This document shows, piece by piece, positions 1-20,317 of a stretch of DNA of 64,000 nt (its first letter is position 1; each line of letters starts with the position of its first letter). The notes under the pieces were generated by a model, which worked only from the letters and a program-made list of their open reading frames with translations, searched no databases and had not been told where the DNA came from. The stretch spans positions 1 to 64,000 of the forward strand of contig NZ_NSFV01000003.1 of NCBI RefSeq assembly GCF_002295115.1. The letters run 5' to 3'. This stretch comes from Mesorhizobium sp. WSM4311 (lineage in GTDB: Bacteria > Pseudomonadota > Alphaproteobacteria > Rhizobiales > Rhizobiaceae). The translations under genes and the position numbers were made by a program.

Positions 1-1169
<1,169 letters not shown>

Positions 1170-1236
1170 GTGATGTCTCCATTTCCTGCTCGCCCATGCG
1201 GGCTTTGAATTGCGTTACCGCGACGGCTCTTTCGAG

Positions 1237-3327
1237 TTACGCGTATTTTTTCTGGACTTCCTGGGCCACCGCGGTCGGGACCGGTTCGTAGTGGTCGAAC
1301 TGCATCGTGTAGGCCGCGCGGCCCTGGCTCATCGAGCGCAGGTTGTCGACATACTTGAACATGTTGGCGAGCGGCACCATCGCGTTGATGACGACGGCCA
1401 CGCCGCGCGCTTCCTGGCCCTGGATCTGGCCACGACGGCCGTTCAGGTCGCCGATGACGCTGCCGACATAGTCTTCCGGCGTCACGACTTCGACCTTCAT
1501 GATCGGCTCGAGCAGCTGCACGCCAAGCTTGGGCGCGGCTTCACGGAAGCAGGCGCGGGACGCGATTTCAAAGGCCAGGACCGAGGAGTCGACGTCGTGG
1601 TAGGCGCCGTCGATCAGCGTCGCCCGGACGCCGATCATCGGGAAGCCCGCGAACGGACCAGCGCCCATGACGCTCTGGATGCCCTTTTCGACACCCGGAA
1701 TGTATTCCTTCGGCACCGCGCCGCCGACGATCTTGGACTCGAAGACGAACTCTTCGCTCTCCGTGTTCGGCTCGAAGATAACCTTGACGCGGGCGAACTG
1801 GCCGGTACCGCCGGTCTGCTTCTTGTGGGTGTAGTCCTGCTCGTGCTTGCGGGTGATCGTCTCGCGATAAGCCACCTGCGGAGCGCCGACATTGGCTTCG
1901 ACCTTGAACTCGCGACGCATGCGGTCGACGATGATGTCGAGGTGCAGTTCGCCCATGCCAGAGATGATGGTCTGGCCGCTTTCCTCGTCGGTCTTGACGC
2001 GGAAGGACGGATCCTCGGCAGCCAGGCGGTGAAGGGCGAGGCCCATCTTTTCCTGGTCGTTCTTGGTCTTCGGCTCGATGGCGATCTGGATGACCGGATC
2101 GGGGAATTCCATGCGCTCGAGGATGACCGGATGCAGCGGATCGCACAGCGTGTCGCCGGTGGTCGTGTCCTTGAGGCCAGCCAGAGCGACGATGTCGCCG
2201 GCGAAGGCTTCTTCGACGTCGGCGCGCGAGTTCGCATGCATCTGCAGCATGCGGCCGATGCGCTCCTTCTTGCCCTTGACGGTGTTGTCGACCGAGATGC
2301 CCTTGGTGAGCTTACCCGAATAGATGCGGGCGAAGGTCAGCGAACCGACGAAAGGGTCGTTCATGATCTTGAAGGCGAGCATCGAGAGCGGCTCGTCATC
2401 GACCGCATGACGCTCGATCTCGGCGTCGGTCTTGGCATCGACACCCTTGATGGCGGGAACGTCGGCCGGCGACGGCAGGTATTCGACGACGGCGTCGAGC
2501 AGCGGCTGCACGCCCTTGTTCTTGAAGGCCGAGCCACAGAACATCGGGAAGAACTTGACCGCGATCGTGCCCTTGCGGATCAGCGAACGGATCTCGTCAT
2601 TCGACGGCATCTTGCCTTCGAGGTAGTTCTCGAGGGCCGTCTCGTCCATTTCGACGGCGGCCTCGATCATCTTCTCGCGGTATTCCACCGCACGTGCCTG
2701 AAGGTCGGCCGGTATCTCGACGACGTCCCAGGCAGCGCCCAGCGTCTCGTCACGCCAGACAAGCGCGTTCATCTCGACGAGGTCGACGACGCCCTTGAAT
2801 TCGGTCTCGGCGCCGATCGGCAGCTGCATGACGACAGCCTGCGCACCAAGGCGCGAGCCGATCATCTCGACCGAGCGGTAGAAGTCGGCGCCGATCTTGT
2901 CCATCTTGTTGCAGAAGATCATGCGCGGCACGCGGTACTTGTCGGCCTGGCGCCAGACGGTTTCCGTCTGCGGCTCGACACCGGCGTTGGCGTCGAGCAG
3001 CGCGATGGCGCCGTCGAGCACGCGCAGCGAACGCTCGACTTCGATGGTGAAGTCGACGTGTCCGGGAGTGTCGATGATGTTGAAGCGGCGCATCTTGCCG
3101 TCACGGCCCTTCCAGAAGGTCGTGGTGGCGGCGGACGTGATGGTGATGCCGCGTTCCTGCTCCTGCTCCATCCAGTCCATGGTCGCAGCGCCGTCGTGCA
3201 CTTCGCCGATCTTGTGCGACTTGCCCGTGTAATAGAGGACGCGCTCGGTGGTCGTCGTCTTGCCGGCGTCAATATGCGCCATGATACCGAAATTGCGGTA
3301 GTCTTCGATTTTGTATTCGCGGGCCAT
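1237..3327 (-). CDS. fusA: Elongation factor G
   Basis: This translocase GTPase moves tRNAs and mRNA through the ribosome and helps RRF recycle ribosomes. The protein is 696 aa, normal for the family. The P-loop AHIDAGKTT lies at 17-25, followed by the DTPGHVDF and NKMDK GTP-binding motifs, and then domains II to V to the end. The start is an ATG at 3325-3327. It sits third in the str operon, between rpsG (29 bp upstream) and tuf. No truncation or frameshift was seen. The long open frame on the opposite strand (1210-3369) is a codon-bias shadow of this gene. Confidence 0.98.
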   Translation of the reverse strand: MAREYKIEDYRNFGIMAHIDAGKTTTTERVLYYTGKSHKIGEVHDGAATMDWMEQEQERGITITSAATTTFWKGRDGKMRRFNIIDTPGHVDFTIEVERSLRVLDGAIALLDANAGVEPQTETVWRQADKYRVPRMIFCNKMDKIGADFYRSVEMIGSRLGAQAVVMQLPIGAETEFKGVVDLVEMNALVWRDETLGAAWDVVEIPADLQARAVEYREKMIEAAVEMDETALENYLEGKMPSNDEIRSLIRKGTIAVKFFPMFCGSAFKNKGVQPLLDAVVEYLPSPADVPAIKGVDAKTDAEIERHAVDDEPLSMLAFKIMNDPFVGSLTFARIYSGKLTKGISVDNTVKGKKERIGRMLQMHANSRADVEEAFAGDIVALAGLKDTTTGDTLCDPLHPVILERMEFPDPVIQIAIEPKTKNDQEKMGLALHRLAAEDPSFRVKTDEESGQTIISGMGELHLDIIVDRMRREFKVEANVGAPQVAYRETITRKHEQDYTHKKQTGGTGQFARVKVIFEPNTESEEFVFESKIVGGAVPKEYIPGVEKGIQSVMGAGPFAGFPMIGVRATLIDGAYHDVDSSVLAFEIASRACFREAAPKLGVQLLEPIMKVEVVTPEDYVGSVIGDLNGRRGQIQGQEARGVAVVINAMVPLANMFKYVDNLRSMSQGRAAYTMQFDHYEPVPTAVAQEVQKKYA

Positions 3328-3356
3328 CGTAGCTGCCTCTCAGTCCTGTTCGCGCT

Positions 3357-3839
<483 letters not shown>

Positions 3840-3887
3840 TCAATCTCATAGCCCGACGCTTTCAAGCAGCGCCAGGGCCGGAAAATC

Positions 3888-4259
3888 TTACTTCGGACGC
3901 TTGGCGCCGTACTTCGAACGGCGCTGCTTGCGGTTCTTCACGCCCTGCGTGTCGAGCACGCCGCGGATGATGTGGTAGCGGACGCCCGGAAGATCCTTGA
4001 CGCGGCCGCCGCGGATCATGACCACGGAGTGTTCCTGAAGGTTGTGACCTTCGCCGGGGATGTAACCGATCACTTCAAAACCATTGGTCAGGCGGATCTT
4101 GGCCACCTTGCGCAGCGCCGAGTTCGGCTTCTTCGGCGTCGTCGTGTAGACGCGCGTGCAGACGCCCCGCTTCTGCGGGTTCTGCTGCATGGCCGGGACC
4201 TTGTTGCGCTTCACCGGCGCAATGCGCGGCTTGCGGATCAGCTGGTTGACGGTAGGCAT
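3888..4259 (-). CDS. rpsL: 30S ribosomal protein S12
   Basis: S12 is the decoding-site protein that influences accuracy and streptomycin sensitivity. The start is placed at [12 protein letters not shown] (ATG 4257-4259), giving the usual 123 aa; a further-upstream in-frame start would add 14 residues that do not belong to the family. The [13 protein letters not shown] segment carries lysines at the two positions where streptomycin resistance usually arises, so this looks like the sensitive wild type. The C-terminus [10 protein letters not shown] is typical. It is the first gene of the str operon. Confidence 0.98.
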   Translation of the reverse strand: MPTVNQLIRKPRIAPVKRNKVPAMQQNPQKRGVCTRVYTTTPKKPNSALRKVAKIRLTNGFEVIGYIPGEGHNLQEHSVVMIRGGRVKDLPGVRYHIIRGVLDTQGVKNRKQRRSKYGAKRPK

Positions 4260-4734
4260 TAAACCCTCTTGTCTCTCAATTCCGTGTCTCGTGCCGGTCA
4301 AGGCTCGCTCAAAGCGTCATTTCCATACGCAAATTCGGGCCACAAACCGCGCCTCGCGGTCTTGCCCGAACAAATCGCAGAGGAAGCGGAAGCCGCTTCG
4401 TGCACGCCGGAAATGTCTTTTCGCTCGTAAAACGAACCCTGTTTGAGGCAAACTCCAAAGCGTGTCGCTTCGGAAGGGAGAGCCTCACATCGGTTCTGAC
4501 TGGGCGGCTTCTACTCGTAAGCCCGCGAACCGTCAACCCCGGCGCGGCAAATATTGCATCGAAGGCGGGGCTTGGCAGCCATGCGAAAACCGCAGGTAAT
4601 TTTCTTTCGCCATTTTGCAAGGACGGAGAAGAAAGTAACCGGTTTTTGGCTGTCGCGCGGCCCCGCTTCATGCGAAAAGGCCGCCTGAGCACTCAAAATC
4701 CCCTCGCCCGCGCTTTGCCAGGAGGAATCAGCCC
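4260..4734. other. 475-bp gene-free region upstream of the str operon
   Basis: No convincing gene was seen between rpsL and the divergent small gene at 4735; the open frames here have no family resemblance and lack good ribosome-binding sites. The region should hold the str operon promoter. One weak minus-strand candidate is GTTGAC (4532-4537), an 18-bp spacer and TAGAAG (4508-4513), which would leave a leader of about 250 nt before rpsL. The promoter call is a pattern match only. Confidence 0.35.
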
Positions 4735-5016
4735 GTGAACGACAATGAAGAACGCCCGGTCACCATCATCACCGGCCGGGTGTGGAAGCGCAAAGGCGGC
4801 AAGCCGGAAGGCGTCCACGTCATGCTGGTGGCGCCCGACGACGATTCGGCGGTGCGTCGCGCCCTCGAATCGCTTGCGGCGGAAGGTTACGCCGAGGCCG
4901 AGCTCGACCAGATCGGCGATATGGACGGCGTGCCGGACGACGAGCCGCATCTGTCGGCCTATCAGGGCGCGCTCGAAGGCGAAGTGTCGATCGTCACCTT
5001 CGACGCACCGATCTGA
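4735..5016 (+). CDS. Conserved hypothetical protein, 93 aa
   Basis: This is a small acidic soluble protein of unknown function. It starts with GTG at 4735, preceded by a strong AGGAGG ribosome-binding site around 4718-4724. It is rich in Asp and Glu and has an N-terminal stretch [13 protein letters not shown] followed by an alternating hydrophobic pattern that suggests a small alpha/beta fold. No signal peptide or membrane segment is present. It ends 13 bp before the PLP enzyme gene, so the two are probably cotranscribed. I do not recognise a characterised family. Confidence 0.75.
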   Translation: MNDNEERPVTIITGRVWKRKGGKPEGVHVMLVAPDDDSAVRRALESLAAEGYAEAELDQIGDMDGVPDDEPHLSAYQGALEGEVSIVTFDAPI

Positions 5017-5029
5017 AACCAGGGCACCG

Positions 5030-6145
5030 ATGATGGCCGGATCAAAGCCGATTGAACCTGCATCCCGAGCCTGGACCGACCAGGCGGTCGCCGCGATCGA
5101 GGCCGACCAACACCGTTCGGCCGATACCCACCTCTGGAAATTCGATCTGCCGGCGCTGATTGGAATCGACTTCTATCTTAAGGATGAGTCCACCCATCCG
5201 ACCGGCAGCCTCAAGCACAGACTTGCGCGTTCGCTGTTTCTCTATGCGCTGTGCAATGGCCTTGTCCGTGAAGACACCCCGGTGGTCGAAGCCTCATCAG
5301 GCTCGACAGCTGTGTCGGAAGCCTATTTCGCGCGCATGATCGGCGTGCCCTTCTATGCGGTGATGCCTCGGTCGACGTCGCGCGAAAAGATCGCCGCGAT
5401 CGAGCACTATGGGGGCAACTGCCATTTCATCGATGACGGCAGGCGCATCTATGCCGAGTCGTCCGAACTCAGCGAACGGCTCGGCGGCCATTTCATGGAC
5501 CAGTTTACCTATGCCGAACGTGCCACCGACTGGCGCGGCAACAACAACATCGCTGATTCCATCTTCGGACAGATGCGCGAGGAGCGGCACCCCATCCCAA
5601 GCTGGATCGTGATGAGTGGCGGGACGGGCGGCACCACCGCCACGATCGGCCGATACCTGCGCTACAAGCGGCACGCCACGCGGCTGTCGGTGGCGGATGT
5701 AGAACGCTCGGCCTTCTTCGAAGGCTTTGCCACGCATGATCGCGAATGTCGCTGCGAGCAGCCGTCGCGCATCGAAGGCATTGGCCGACCGCGCATGGAG
5801 CCCTCCTTCGTCCTAGGTGTCATTGATCACATGTTGCAGGTGCCGGATGCCGTGTCGCTGGCGGCAATGCGGGTGTTGTCGCGCCGGCTCGGCCGTCGTG
5901 TCGGCGGTTCGACTGGCACCAACTTCATCGCCATGTGCTTTCAGGCGGCGCGCATGATCGAGCACGGTAAGACCGGTTCGCTGGTGACGCTGATCTGCGA
6001 TTCCGGCGACCGTTACGCCAACACCTACTATTCTGATGAGTGGCTGGCGGCCAACGGCCTCGACCCCTCGCCCTTCGAACCTGCGATCGAAGCCTTTTTG
6101 GGAGGCGGAAAACTGACACTGCAATTCGAGGAAAGCTGGGGCTGA
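5030..6145 (+). CDS. PLP-dependent cysteine synthase/desulfhydrase-family enzyme
   Basis: This is a fold-type II pyridoxal-phosphate enzyme of about 371 aa, related to cysteine synthase and to Cds1-type L-cysteine desulfhydrases. The PLP lysine lies in [11 protein letters not shown], the asparagine-type substrate loop in [12 protein letters not shown], and the phosphate-binding glycine loop in [12 protein letters not shown]. The C-terminal ICDSGDRY segment fits the family. The start is the first of two adjacent ATGs (5030 or 5033); the longer frame upstream overlaps the previous gene and is not used. Whether it makes or degrades cysteine cannot be told from sequence. Confidence 0.85.
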   Translation: MMAGSKPIEPASRAWTDQAVAAIEADQHRSADTHLWKFDLPALIGIDFYLKDESTHPTGSLKHRLARSLFLYALCNGLVREDTPVVEASSGSTAVSEAYFARMIGVPFYAVMPRSTSREKIAAIEHYGGNCHFIDDGRRIYAESSELSERLGGHFMDQFTYAERATDWRGNNNIADSIFGQMREERHPIPSWIVMSGGTGGTTATIGRYLRYKRHATRLSVADVERSAFFEGFATHDRECRCEQPSRIEGIGRPRMEPSFVLGVIDHMLQVPDAVSLAAMRVLSRRLGRRVGGSTGTNFIAMCFQAARMIEHGKTGSLVTLICDSGDRYANTYYSDEWLAANGLDPSPFEPAIEAFLGGGKLTLQFEESWG

Positions 6146-6220
6146 CTTTTCGGCTTCCGGCTTGCCCGGGGCAAGTGTTCTGATAGAAACGCTCACCATC
6201 ATCAAACAGACGGAGCGGCC

Positions 6221-7147
6221 GTGTCCCAGCCCATCAACATCGGCATCGTCGGCGTCGGCAAGATCGTTCGCGACCAGCATCTGCCGGCGCTGGCGAAAGA
6301 CCAGAACTATCGCCTCATCGCCGCCGCCAGCCGGCATGGCAAGGTCGACGGCATCCCGAACTTTCCGACCATCGAGGCGATGCTGGACGCGGTGGCGGAA
6401 CTCGAGGCTGTCTCGCTCTGTATGCCACCGCAATTCCGCTACGATGCCGCGCGCACCGCGCTCGAGGCAAAGAAGCACGTCTTCCTGGAAAAGCCGCCGG
6501 GCGCCACGGTCAGCGAGGTCGAGGACCTGAAGGTGCTGGCCGCGAAAAACGGCGTCTCGCTGTTTGCCAGCTGGCACTCGCGCTATGCGCCGGCGGTGGA
6601 GGCCGCGCGCGGCTTTCTCGCATCGACCCGGCTCCGCTCCGCGGCGATCGTCTGGAAGGAAGATGTGCGCCGCTGGCATCCGAACCAGGACTGGATCTGG
6701 GCACCTGGCGGCTTCGGGGTCTTCGATCCCGGCATCAATGCGCTGTCGATCGCGACCCACATCCTGCCGGCAATGTTCATCACCTCGGCCGTGCTCGACT
6801 TTCCTGAAAACCGCGCCGCCCCGGTCGCGGCGCAAGTCACCTTCCGCACCTCGAACGGATTGCCGGTGACGATGGATCTCGACTGGCTGCAGACCGGCCC
6901 GCAAAGCTGGGACATCCTGGCCGACACAGATGCGGGCAAGATGGTGCTTTCCGGCGGCGGCTCGAAGCTCGCCATCGACGGCCGCGTGGTGCATGAGGAG
7001 CCTGAGGCGGAATACCCGATGCTCTACAAGCGTTTTGCCGAGATCCTGCGCGCCGGCAGCTCGGACGTCGACCTGGCGCCGCTCCAGCATGTCGCCGATG
7101 CCTTCATGCTCGGCAAGCGCAACGTGGTCGAGGCGTTTTTCGACTAA
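6221..7147 (+). CDS. Gfo/Idh/MocA-family oxidoreductase, probable D-galactose/L-arabinose 1-dehydrogenase
   Basis: This 308-aa NAD(P)-dependent sugar dehydrogenase begins with GTG at 6221. The Rossmann motif is GIVGVGKIVRDQHLPAL, and the EKPPG segment holding the family lysine is near residue 90. The stretch WKEDVRRWHPNQDWIW followed by GGFGVFDPGINALS resembles bacterial galactose or arabinose 1-dehydrogenases that oxidise the aldose to the lactone. That substrate assignment is from memory of the family and is less certain than the fold. The gene stands alone, 75 bp after the PLP enzyme gene. Confidence 0.8.
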   Translation: MSQPINIGIVGVGKIVRDQHLPALAKDQNYRLIAAASRHGKVDGIPNFPTIEAMLDAVAELEAVSLCMPPQFRYDAARTALEAKKHVFLEKPPGATVSEVEDLKVLAAKNGVSLFASWHSRYAPAVEAARGFLASTRLRSAAIVWKEDVRRWHPNQDWIWAPGGFGVFDPGINALSIATHILPAMFITSAVLDFPENRAAPVAAQVTFRTSNGLPVTMDLDWLQTGPQSWDILADTDAGKMVLSGGGSKLAIDGRVVHEEPEAEYPMLYKRFAEILRAGSSDVDLAPLQHVADAFMLGKRNVVEAFFD

Positions 7148-7189
7148 GCCTGCGGCAGATGAATTGTCAGCACGGCGGACCCATCTGCA

Positions 7190-7570
7190 TCATCGCTTTT
7201 CGTCTGGAAACTCTCCCGGCTGAGGCCGGGAGATGCCGGGCGCCGTCCGATATCCGAGCTCCAGTTCGTTCAACACGTGCTGAACGGCCCCCTCAAGTTC
7301 GTCCTGTCCCCAGCCGAGCTCGACGATCTCGCCGTATTGGACGAAACTTGAGCGGTCGAAACCGTTCTCAGCGTCGTTGTAGGAAATGACGCCGCGACCG
7401 ATCAGAGCCACGACCCAAATGCTGACATTTCCAGTCGGTGAACGATGAATCCACTGTTCTGGATCGATTCTGATCAGATCCCAGAGCCTTCTCTGCGCTA
7501 AACTCATGCGGTTCCGGCTCTCGTTGATCAATTCCCAGAGCGCGACTTCGTTCAATTGCCAATTCCCCAA
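7190..7570 (-). CDS. Hypothetical protein, about 126 aa
   Basis: This is a soluble, Trp-rich protein of unknown function. Base composition is visibly lower in GC than the neighbours. The frame opens with TTG at 7570; an internal ATG at 7505-7507 is an alternative start (105 aa). The core MSLAQRRLWDLIRIDPEQW, followed by a segment reading WVVALIGRGVISYND, has the look of small immunity-like or orphan rhizobial proteins, but I cannot assign a family. An overlapping frame from 7598 is weaker. An 8-bp hairpin (7213-7232) lies in the last codons. Confidence 0.6.
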   Translation of the reverse strand: MGNWQLNEVALWELINESRNRMSLAQRRLWDLIRIDPEQWIHRSPTGNVSIWVVALIGRGVISYNDAENGFDRSSFVQYGEIVELGWGQDELEGAVQHVLNELELGYRTAPGISRPQPGEFPDEKR

Positions 7571-7646
7571 GCACCTTCAGGATAAATCCATACACCATAG
7601 CTGGATCGTCTTCGCGGCAGTCAACCAGAAACCACCGCCAGCAACC

Positions 7647-8312
7647 TCATTTTACAATCGCAATGGCAAAGCCGTCATATCCCTTGGCGCCGACGGTCTG
7701 GATGGCTGTGCCGTCCAGTCGTTTGTCGCCACCGATGAATGAAAAGGCCGCGCGTGCGCCTTCGACATTGGCATCGCGGCCATCTTCGTTCACGACATAG
7801 CCGTCGCGGATGACGTTGTCGCAGACGATGACCGTTCCCGGCCGCGAAAGCCGCATGGCCCAGGAGAGATAGTTCGGGTTGTTCGGCTTGTCGGCATCGA
7901 TGAAGATGAGATCGAACGGCCCGGCATTTTCAGCACTTAGCGCGGCCAGCGATTCAAGGGCCGGCCCGACCCGCAGTTCCACTTGGTCCGACACGCCTGC
8001 CCGCTCGAAATTCGACCGCGCGACCTTGGCGTGATGCGGGTCCAGTTCAAGCGTGACGATCTTGCCGTCCATGGGCAAGGCGCGAGCCATCCAGATCGTC
8101 GAATAGCCGCCCAACGTGCCGATTTCGAGAACCTTTTTCGCGCCCTGGATGCGCGCCAGAAGCGAGAGCAGCTTGCCCTGCGCCGCCGAGACGTCGATCG
8201 CTGGCAGGCCATTGTCGCGGTTGGCCGCCAGAACCGCATCGAGAACGGGATCCGCCTCGAAGAGCGAGGAAACGATGTAGTTGTCGACAGCCGTCCAGGT
8301 CTTCGTGCTCAT
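7647..8312 (-). CDS. O-methyltransferase family 3 (SAM-dependent, catechol-type)
   Basis: This 221-aa class I SAM-dependent O-methyltransferase belongs to the family that includes plant caffeoyl-CoA and bacterial catechol-type enzymes. SAM-binding motif I is KVLEIGTLGGYSTIWMA, the acidic loop TLELDPHH follows, and the metal/active-site region is FIDADKPNN followed by VCDNVIRDG. Length is normal and the ATG at 8310-8312 is clear. It is transcribed towards the hypothetical gene and lies directly downstream of rpoC, separated from it by the rpoC terminator. Its natural substrate is unknown. Confidence 0.88.
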   Translation of the reverse strand: MSTKTWTAVDNYIVSSLFEADPVLDAVLAANRDNGLPAIDVSAAQGKLLSLLARIQGAKKVLEIGTLGGYSTIWMARALPMDGKIVTLELDPHHAKVARSNFERAGVSDQVELRVGPALESLAALSAENAGPFDLIFIDADKPNNPNYLSWAMRLSRPGTVIVCDNVIRDGYVVNEDGRDANVEGARAAFSFIGGDKRLDGTAIQTVGAKGYDGFAIAIVK

Positions 8313-8337
8313 CTGCCTTCCTCGATCGTTCGCTGAA

Positions 8338-8369
8338 AGGAAAAAGCCGCCGGGTTGCCCCGACGGCTT
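8338..8369 (-). terminator. Intrinsic terminator of rpoC
   Basis: On the minus strand a GC-rich hairpin (8344-8369, arms AAGCCG and CGGCTT extended by G/C pairs, short CAA-type loop) is followed by a T-rich run (8338-8345). It lies 28 bp after the rpoC stop, which fits the end of the rplJL-rpoBC unit. Confidence 0.8.
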
Positions 8370-8397
8370 CTGTTGCCTGAGATTTTTGCCGCCGCGC

Positions 8398-12594
<4,197 letters not shown>

Positions 12595-12691
12595 GCCGTT
12601 CTCCTTTTCGGGGTCCTCGAAAACCCCTTGCATCTAGTCGCGGGCCAAACGCCCGCCGTCTTTGTCGGCCACCGGCCGTCGAATTCCTTTG

Positions 12692-12717
12692 GCGCGCCGC
12701 AACTTCGTGCGGCGCGC
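12692..12717 (-). other. rpoB-rpoC intergenic hairpin
   Basis: A perfect 10-bp stem (12692-12701 with 12708-12717) with a 6-nt loop lies 8 bp after the rpoB stop codon. It has no T-run, so it is more likely an RNA-processing or stability element than a terminator. Confidence 0.55.
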
Positions 12718-12725
12718 TCTAGCCT

Positions 12726-16862
<4,137 letters not shown>

Positions 16863-16952
16863 CGTCGCTCCTTAGCTCTAAACTCGGGACGAACCTCGCC
16901 GCGGTCCGCCTTGCATACCGAACCGCCTGGGCGGCGGCTCTCTGTCTGTTCT

Positions 16953-17024
16953 CCGTCCGCCTTTCGGCGGACGGCTAAAACGGGAGAAAACCCGTTTCCT
17001 GAAGGCCGGTTCGCGGCCCTCAGG
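16953..17024 (-). promoter_or_regulatory. Three consecutive hairpins between rplL and rpoB (candidate attenuator)
   Basis: Three stem-loops follow one another: 16953-16974 (perfect 9-bp stem, 4-nt loop), 16978-16997 (7-bp stem, AAACGGG with CCCGTTT, followed on the minus strand by TTTT) and 16998-17024 (stem CCTGA.GGCC with GGCC.TCAGG). The middle one looks like an intrinsic terminator. In Escherichia coli a partial terminator in the same gap lowers rpoBC relative to rplJL expression; the same role here is inferred. Confidence 0.6.
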
Positions 17025-17113
17025 AAAGAGGTTCTCGTACATCTCGCGCTACGCGTCCTCCCTCCAGGCGAAGGGAGTGGCGGACGGCGCGAGGCCGCCC
17101 GCCGCTTTTACGC

Positions 17114-17491
17114 TTACTTCAGGTCGACCTTGGCGCCGGCTGCTTCCAGCTGGGCCTTGAACTTGTCAGCGTCGGCCTTGGAAACGCCTTCCTTGACCGG
17201 CTTCGGAGCCGCTTCGACCAGGTCCTTGGCTTCCTTGAGGCCAAGACCGGTGATGGCGCGGACTTCCTTGATGACGTTGATCTTCTGAGCGCCAGCGTCG
17301 GTGAGGACGACGTCGAATTCCGTCTTTTCCTCGGCCGGAGCAGCAGCAGCGGCAGCGCCGCCAGCAGCGGCAACCGCCACCGGAGCAGCAGCCGAAACGC
17401 CCCACTTTTCTTCCAGAAGCTTCGACAGCTCGGCCGCCTCGAGGACGGTCAGCTTCGAAAGGTCGTCTACGATCTTTGCGAGATCAGCCAT
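17114..17491 (-). CDS. rplL: 50S ribosomal protein L7/L12
   Basis: This is the ribosomal stalk protein, which recruits translation GTPases. It is 125 aa, with an N-terminal dimerisation domain ([20 protein letters not shown]), an Ala-rich flexible hinge near residues 35-55, and a C-terminal factor-binding domain containing [20 protein letters not shown]. Length and layout are typical. It follows rplJ by 54 bp, and L10 and L7/L12 form one complex. Confidence 0.98.
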   Translation of the reverse strand: MADLAKIVDDLSKLTVLEAAELSKLLEEKWGVSAAAPVAVAAAGGAAAAAAPAEEKTEFDVVLTDAGAQKINVIKEVRAITGLGLKEAKDLVEAAPKPVKEGVSKADADKFKAQLEAAGAKVDLK

Positions 17492-17545
17492 TGTTGTATT
17501 CCTTCGTTAGGTTCGAACGTGTGTTTTTGATAGCGAGGAACGGCC

Positions 17546-18064
17546 TCATGCCGCCTCGTCCTTCCGGGCGTAAGCGCCGATGACGCGCGCGACCGAGGCC
17601 GCTGGCGCATTGACGATCTGGGCGATCCGGGTTGCCGGCGTGGCGATCATGCCAACCAGCCTGGCGCGCAGCTCATCGAGCGACGGAAGTGTGGCGAGTG
17701 CCTTCACACCGTCGGCATTGAGCGAGGTGGTGCCCATTGCGCCGCCGAGAATGACGAGCTTGTCATTTCCCTTGGCGAAATCGGACGCGACCTTCGGCGC
17801 CGCAATCGGATCCTCCGAATAAGCAATCAGCGTCTGTCCCTTGAACAGGTCGATGATTGATGCGGAGTCCGTGCCCTGAAGAGCGATTTTGGCGAGACGG
17901 TTCTTCGCGACTTTAACGGTGCCACCGGCGGCGCGCATTTTCGACCGAAGGTCGTTCATTTGCGCGACGGTGATACCGGCATAGTGGGCCACGACGACTG
18001 AACCTGCGTTTCCGAACGCTTCGTTCAGGCCCGTGACGAGTTCGCGTTTTTCCGCTCTGTCCAC
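17546..18064 (-). CDS. rplJ: 50S ribosomal protein L10
   Basis: L10 anchors the L7/L12 dimers to 23S rRNA and in many bacteria represses its own mRNA. The 172-aa protein starts [20 protein letters not shown] and contains the conserved [17 protein letters not shown] and [11 protein letters not shown] segments. The Ala-rich C-terminal helix that binds L7/L12 is present. A leader of nearly 400 nt with several stem-loops separates it from rplA, consistent with autogenous control. Confidence 0.98.
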   Translation of the reverse strand: MDRAEKRELVTGLNEAFGNAGSVVVAHYAGITVAQMNDLRSKMRAAGGTVKVAKNRLAKIALQGTDSASIIDLFKGQTLIAYSEDPIAAPKVASDFAKGNDKLVILGGAMGTTSLNADGVKALATLPSLDELRARLVGMIATPATRIAQIVNAPAASVARVIGAYARKDEAA

Positions 18065-18302
18065 TGCCTATCTCCAGTTGACCCCAATCCCGTCAATGAG
18101 AACATCTCATTTCGAGGACAGGCGTCGGGTTGCCTTTTGCCGGCCGGGCCATCCAGTAACGGATCTCCCGAACGACGCTCGAGGATCCTGCCCCCTTTCG
18201 CCACACCGACGGCAAGGCCGGCGATGCGCAGACAAAAGGCAAACACGGTTCGAACCTTTCATTGGAGCATTCGCTCCGTTGTCGGGTCTTCACCCGTCTC
18301 AT

Positions 18303-18339
18303 GCAGGCCCACATGAATTAAGGCTTTTGGGCCGCCTGC
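18303..18339 (-). promoter_or_regulatory. Candidate L10 leader element upstream of rplJ
   Basis: A stem with arms GCAGGC (18303-18308) and GCCTGC (18334-18339), with further G/C pairing inside, lies in the 392-bp rplA-rplJ gap; a second hairpin (GGAGC-ATTC-GCTCC, 18264-18277) lies closer to rplJ. The position matches the known L10-L12 autoregulatory leader. Assignment to that RNA family is inferred from position and folding by eye. Confidence 0.35.
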
Positions 18340-18356
18340 AATCTCGGACAGGATGT

Positions 18357-18444
18357 CCGGAAGCCTTTCGACTTCCGGCACCGGGCCCAGGATAAATCCA
18401 AGGCCCGGAATTCAGTCACGGATCGGCCTTCCGGCGGCCGATCC
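18357..18444 (-). other. Two hairpins after rplA in the 18065-18456 gap
   Basis: Directly after the rplA stop there is a perfect 9-bp stem (18420-18428 with 18436-18444) and then a perfect 7-bp stem (CCGGAAG 18357-18363 with CTTCCGG 18372-18378). Neither is followed by a T-run on the minus strand. They may separate rplKA from rplJL transcripts. No gene is seen in this gap. Confidence 0.45.
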
Positions 18445-18456
18445 AAATGGTCTTAA

Positions 18457-19155
<699 letters not shown>

Positions 19156-19159
19156 GATC

Positions 19160-19588
19160 TCAGCCCACCACTTCCAGACCCATCGAGCGGGCGGAGCCCT
19201 CGACCATGCGCATGGCCGCCTCGACGTCGTTTGCGTTCAGATCCTTCATCTTGGCGGTCGCGATTTCGCGCACCTTGTCGCGCGAAACGGTGCCAGCCTT
19301 GACCTTGCCCGGCTCCTTCGAGCCCGACTTCAGGTTCGCGGCCTTCTTCAGGAAATAGCTCACCGGCGGCGTCTTCATGACGAAGGTGAACGACTTGTCC
19401 TGATAGTAGGTGATGACGACCGGAACCGGCGATCCCTTTTCCATTTCCTGGGTCTGCGCGTTGAACGCCTTGCAGAACTCCATGATGTTGATGCCGCGCT
19501 GACCAAGCGCCGGGCCGATCGGGGGCGACGGCGTGGCCGAACCCGCGGAGACCTGAAGCTTGAGCTGGCCTGCAATTTTCTTAGCCAT
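19160..19588 (-). CDS. rplK: 50S ribosomal protein L11
   Basis: L11 binds the GTPase-associated centre of 23S rRNA and is needed for stringent-response sensing. The 142-aa protein has the Pro-rich hinge [20 protein letters not shown] and the RNA-binding C-terminal domain ending [12 protein letters not shown]. It follows nusG by 172 bp and precedes rplA by 4 bp. Confidence 0.98.
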   Translation of the reverse strand: MAKKIAGQLKLQVSAGSATPSPPIGPALGQRGINIMEFCKAFNAQTQEMEKGSPVPVVITYYQDKSFTFVMKTPPVSYFLKKAANLKSGSKEPGKVKAGTVSRDKVREIATAKMKDLNANDVEAAMRMVEGSARSMGLEVVG

Positions 19589-19760
19589 CTCTTTTCCTGC
19601 CTTTGTCTATGCCGGCCCCATCAGGGAAAACACCGGCGGTTGCAGTCTGGTGGTGCGGTTCGCGCGGCCGGCTAAAGCCACGTTCGCCTCCCACCGTTCT
19701 CAGGCCATGCGTTTCCGCACCGCCTCCCCTGATCGCCAGACCGGCATCAGGGATTTCGGA

Positions 19761-20288
19761 TCAGCCCTTTTCGACCTGTCCGAATTCCAGATCGACAGGC
19801 ACGGCGCGCCCGAAGATCGAAACTTCCACCTTGAGCCGCGCCCGCTCCTCGTCCACTTCCTGGACGAAGCCGTTGAACGACGCGAAAGGACCATCCGAGA
19901 CGCGGATCGCCTCGCCGATCTCGAAAGTGACCGAGGGCTTCGGCCGCTCGACGCCTTCCTGCACCTGGTTCAGGATGCGCTGCGCTTCCGCCTCGGTGAT
20001 CGGCACCGGCTTGGAGTCACCGAGAAAACCGGTGACCTTCGGCGTGTTCTTCACGAGCGAGAACACGGCGTCGGTCAAATTGGCCTTCAGGAGCACATAG
20101 CCCGGGAAGAACTTGCGCTCGGCATCGACCTTGCGGCCACGACGAACCTCGACCACCTTCTCGGTCGGCACCACGATCTGCTCGATATCGGCGGACAGGC
20201 CCTTCTGCTTGGCCTTGTTCTCGATGTCCTCGGCGACCTTCTTTTCAAAGTTCGAATAAGCGTGGACGATGTACCAGCGCGCAGCCAT
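19761..20288 (-). CDS. nusG: Transcription termination/antitermination factor NusG
   Basis: NusG couples RNA polymerase to Rho and the ribosome. The 175-aa protein has the N-terminal NGN domain (MAARWYIVHAYSNFEKKVAE, then FFPGYVLLKANL) and the C-terminal KOW domain (GEAIRVSDGPFASFNGFVQE). Length is normal for alphaproteobacteria. It follows secE by 29 bp. Confidence 0.98.
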   Translation of the reverse strand: MAARWYIVHAYSNFEKKVAEDIENKAKQKGLSADIEQIVVPTEKVVEVRRGRKVDAERKFFPGYVLLKANLTDAVFSLVKNTPKVTGFLGDSKPVPITEAEAQRILNQVQEGVERPKPSVTFEIGEAIRVSDGPFASFNGFVQEVDEERARLKVEVSIFGRAVPVDLEFGQVEKG

Positions 20289-20317
20289 TTTTTTAGACTT
20301 CTCCGTAGTCGCCGGAC

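Noticed and set aside
12595..12633. N-terminal extension of RpoC by 13 residues
   Set aside because: The ATG at 12592-12594 has a strong ribosome-binding site and gives the family start MNQEVMNLF.
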